Part shown: one piece after another, positions 8,298-9,844 of the stretch | Numbering within the stretch: position 1 is the first letter of the stretch | Layout of the letters: the number at the start of each line of letters is the position of its first letter | Source of the DNA: Methylophaga sp. | GTDB taxonomy: Bacteria; Pseudomonadota; Gammaproteobacteria; Nitrosococcales; Methylophagaceae | Assembly (NCBI GenBank): GCA_007117275.1 | Contig: SKGV01000102.1 | Location: forward strand, 1-9,844 | Length of the DNA: 9,844 nucleotides | Direction of reading: 5' to 3' | Position numbers and translations under genes: made by a program | The notes under the pieces: generated by a model | Databases searched by the model: none | What the model was told of the DNA's origin: nothing | The model's input: only the letters and a program-made list of their open reading frames with translations

Positions 8298-8310
8298 ACG
8301 CTGTCAGCGT
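8298..8310. repeat. 6+6 bp inverted repeat with one-base centre
   Basis: ACGCTG and CAGCGT are perfect inverted copies around a single T, giving a 13-bp dyad just after a C7 run. The short centre fits a dimeric-protein binding site better than an RNA hairpin. No regulator can be named. Confidence 0.4.
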
Positions 8311-8611
8311 GGCCACCATGGCAAACAGATTGCGCAGACTGCCCTCTAGAGCTGTCTGAATGCAACGCTATTTCATGCGTGACTGCAAGCGTCTGAGCCT
8401 GATTCAACTGAAAGCTCATGAAATCAGGGCATTTCGCTTGACCACAAACCGCTGTTTTCCCTAAAATTGTCTGCATTTTTACAGTAGAGGAGAGCGCCGC
8501 TCTTGGACAGTTCAAGACGACGAATATGCCGTTCAGGTTCGTTAAAGTCCCGATAGCGTTGCCGCTTTCTTCCGACTTCACCGAGCCTGAGCGTTTGGTG
8601 CAGTCTGCCCC

Positions 8612-8627
8612 TGATTAACCCTAATCA
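8612..8627. repeat. Inverted repeat TGATTA-ACCC-TAATCA
   Basis: Perfect 6-bp arms are separated by four bases, about 90 bp upstream of the small ORF before mgtE. A second dyad, ATCCC-ACTTC-GGGAT (8643-8657), follows 15 bases later. The spacing and position are compatible with an operator for the downstream unit, but this is inference only. Confidence 0.35.
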
Positions 8628-8715
8628 ATCACTGACTCCCTAATCCCACTTCGGGATCACATATCTTGTCCTGTGTTGTCATCTGCGGCACTTACGTTTG
8701 CACCTGAGAGCCAAC

Positions 8716-8985
8716 ATGTCATATCAAAAAAATATCACCACACTTCTGTGTGCGCGTTTTAACGCCTTCAGCACGGCACATCACCAGGTCTTTGCACAGG
8801 CGAGCATGTACGTCGATGTTCAAGGCAAGCGCAGAAGCGACCATACATTGGAAAACGTTGTGGTCTCATCTCATAAAAATATGACGATGCCGTGCTTCAG
8901 CGTGGGCGCAGCCAAACAAGGTCGTGATAATGTCATGGCCTTGCCGCTGAGTTCTGTCAACGTAGCCACAGACAACCTGTTTTAA
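8716..8985 (+). CDS. Hypothetical 89-aa protein directly upstream of mgtE (possible degenerate HPr/NPr-like)
   Basis: I do not firmly recognise this protein. The ATG at 8716 is preferred over the in-frame TTG at 8698 because GAGAG lies just upstream with usable spacing. The stop lies 23 bp before mgtE on the same strand, so co-transcription is likely. There is no signal peptide or membrane helix; the product should be cytosolic. Length, an early KNITT strand, VDVQGK followed by a Thr-Leu pair, and a late GRDNVMAL segment loosely follow the outline of HPr-like phosphocarriers (about 85-90 aa, with GK, Ser46-Leu and GxDxxxAL). However, the active-site GLHAR motif is not present: the best alignment places RFNAF there, with Asn16 for the catalytic His. 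The alignment needs gaps in both halves. As I recall, an NPr gene precedes mgtE in some gammaproteobacteria, which makes this worth testing. It could equally be an orphan protein or not translated. Confidence 0.45.
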   Translation: MSYQKNITTLLCARFNAFSTAHHQVFAQASMYVDVQGKRRSDHTLENVVVSSHKNMTMPCFSVGAAKQGRDNVMALPLSSVNVATDNLF

Positions 8986-8996
8986 CCTGCCCTGCC

Positions 8997-9000
8997 GGAG
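8997..9000 (+). promoter_or_regulatory. Ribosome binding site of mgtE
   Basis: GGAG lies 8 bases before the ATG at 9009 and 12 bases after the stop of the small upstream ORF. It supports the chosen mgtE start. Confidence 0.55.
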
Positions 9001-9008
9001 ACCCATAC

Positions 9009-9844
9009 ATGAGTCAGGAAAACTATGCACAGATCAGTGAAGTTATCGAAGGTGGAGATGAGCAGGCACTAATCGACTTGTTTGAGGAGATGCCCGCCGC
9101 GGATATTGCCGGCTTCATTGACGAAAAGTTCCAGATTTATGAATCACTGGCATTGATGGACAAAATGTCCTCAGCAGTGCAAGCCGAAGTGTTTGGTTAT
9201 CTGCGACCTAACAATCAGCAATTGCTCGCCAGCCACATGGAAATCGGCTTCTTGGCCAAACTGTTTCGCGACATGTCCTCAGATGAACGTGCTGACGTAT
9301 ATGCGCTGCTGGATGTCAAACTTCAGGACGCATTGATGCGCCGACTGGCCAAACATGATCGTGATGACTTGCTCCGTCTTTCCAGTTATGAGGAAGGTAC
9401 TGTTGGCTCGGTGATGACCTCCGACTATGCAGTGATACCAGCCAGTGGCACCGTAGAACATGCATTACGCCGGCTTCGTCAAACAGCGCCTGAAAAAGAA
9501 ACCATTTATCAGGCTTATGTCATCGATAATGACTATCGCCTGCAGGGTGTGGTATCACTGAGAGACTTGATCACCGCTGCACCACACGAACGGATCGAAG
9601 ACGTCATGGTCACCGATCTAATCACCCTCACCCCAGATATGCCTCAGTCAGAATCTGCCAGAATTATTAGCCGTTATGACCTGATTGCCATCCCGGTAGT
9701 GAGTGAAGCCGGTGTATTGGTAGGCATTGTGACCTTCGATGACGCGATGGACGTTGTCGAAATGGAAGATACAGAAACCATGCACAAATCGGCTACCGTC
9801 GGCAAAATCGAAGGCGGCCTAAAAGAGGCAAGTATCGGCCTGCT
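9009..9844 (+). CDS. mgtE: Magnesium transporter MgtE, N-terminal part (3' end outside window)
   Basis: The frame is open from the ATG at 9009 to the window edge and gives the first 278 residues of a protein that is normally about 450 aa. MgtE is a dimeric inner-membrane Mg2+ channel gated by cytosolic Mg2+. Residues 1 to about 130 form the helical MgtE N domain, with repeated short helices such as LFEEMPAADIAGFI and FRDMSSDERADVYALL. A CBS pair follows. CBS1 starts at VGSVMTSDYAVIP (132-144) and includes QGVVSLRDL. CBS2 starts at DVMVTDLITLTPD (198-210) and includes IPVVSEAGVLVGIVTFDDAMDVVE. The acidic cluster after CBS2 (DD, E, E, D, E in DDAMDVVEMEDTE) matches the region that binds regulatory Mg2+ in the family. 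The plug helix begins near the edge, and all five membrane helices are missing because of the window boundary, not mutation. No M-box riboswitch was recognised upstream. Identification is confident. Confidence 0.93.
   Translation, partial: MSQENYAQISEVIEGGDEQALIDLFEEMPAADIAGFIDEKFQIYESLALMDKMSSAVQAEVFGYLRPNNQQLLASHMEIGFLAKLFRDMSSDERADVYALLDVKLQDALMRRLAKHDRDDLLRLSSYEEGTVGSVMTSDYAVIPASGTVEHALRRLRQTAPEKETIYQAYVIDNDYRLQGVVSLRDLITAAPHERIEDVMVTDLITLTPDMPQSESARIISRYDLIAIPVVSEAGVLVGIVTFDDAMDVVEMEDTETMHKSATVGKIEGGLKEASIGL

Larger units (their letters stand above)
8229..8715. other. 487-bp region without a supportable gene, containing short palindromes
   Basis: I could not assign a gene here. Open frames are short or poorly started, and none resembles a known protein. 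Visible structure includes a 12-bp palindrome GCTTAATTAAGC (8264-8275), a run of seven C (8285-8291) and ACGCTG-T-CAGCGT (8298-8310). There is also a small hairpin AGAGC-GCC-GCTCT (8491-8503), TGATTA-ACCC-TAATCA (8612-8627) and ATCCC-ACTTC-GGGAT (8643-8657). None is followed by a T-run, so no clear intrinsic terminator ends the BCCT gene. The region should hold the promoter for the mgtE unit, but no strong -35/-10 pair is evident. It may be decayed sequence, control DNA or an unrecognised RNA. Confidence 0.55.

Noticed and set aside
8360..8464. Plus-strand 34-codon frame starting at 8360
   Set aside because: No ribosome binding site and no recognisable motif; its length is expected by chance.
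8491..8503. AGAGC-GCC-GCTCT hairpin as a terminator or small RNA element
   Set aside because: No T-run follows on either strand, and the T-run at 8476-8480 is on the wrong side for a + strand terminator.
8294..8581. Minus-strand open frame of 95 codons in the gap after the BCCT gene
   Set aside because: It starts with GTG, has no good ribosome binding site, has an unusual composition with no recognisable domain, and overlaps + strand open stretches that look equally likely by chance.
8526..8618. Plus-strand 30-codon frame beginning with ATG at 8526, open without a start codon back to a stop at 8439
   Set aside because: Too short, with no ribosome binding site and no recognised similarity. 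It could be a gene remnant, but nothing in the sequence shows of what.
8590..9008. M-box riboswitch or mgtL-like leader peptide before mgtE
   Set aside because: None of the conserved M-box sequence blocks could be found, and the small ORF is too long and not proline-rich enough for an mgtL-type leader.

Overview
The window is ordinary chromosomal DNA from a Gram-negative bacterium, most likely a gammaproteobacterium. It has moderate GC and densely packed genes on one strand. It encodes a tripartite envelope efflux pump with lipoprotein adaptor and outer-membrane parts, a BetT-type transporter with the long cytoplasmic tail, and MgtE. The exact taxon cannot be fixed from the sequence; a marine or halophilic lineage is a guess from the osmolyte transporter. 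All confident genes are on the + strand. I see no rRNA, tRNA, CRISPR array, insertion sequence or integrase.

Positions 1-5961 form an apparent four-gene operon. It comprises the 3' end of a TetR-family regulator (1-249), a periplasmic adaptor lipoprotein of the AcrA/MexA type (260-1432), an AcrB/MexB-type RND proton antiporter (1436-4573) and an OprM/NodT-type outer-membrane channel lipoprotein (4570-5961). Gaps are 10 bp, 3 bp and a 4-bp overlap, so the unit is almost certainly co-transcribed. It builds a complete inner membrane-periplasm-outer membrane pump. The RND protein keeps the proton-relay residues (D407, D408, K947) and the phenylalanines of the AcrB drug pocket, so a multidrug-type pump is expected.

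Positions 5962-6167 are a 206-bp intergenic region with a plausible sigma70 promoter. It is followed by a BetT-like BCCT transporter of 686 aa (6168-8228), probably for choline or another quaternary-ammonium osmolyte. Its TM8 aromatic box and TM3 glycine motif depart from the BetP/BetT patterns, so its substrate is less certain than its family.

Positions 8229-8715 hold no gene I can support, only several short palindromes and weak open frames. They are followed by an unrecognised 89-aa ORF (8716-8985), 23 bp upstream of mgtE. mgtE (9009 to the window end) has its N-terminal Mg-sensing domain and CBS pair inside the window, while its membrane domain lies beyond the edge. The small ORF is the most interesting item. 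Its size and position recall the NPr (HPr-like) gene that I recall preceding mgtE in some gammaproteobacteria, but it lacks the phosphorylatable histidine motif. I found no evidence of a wholly new system.
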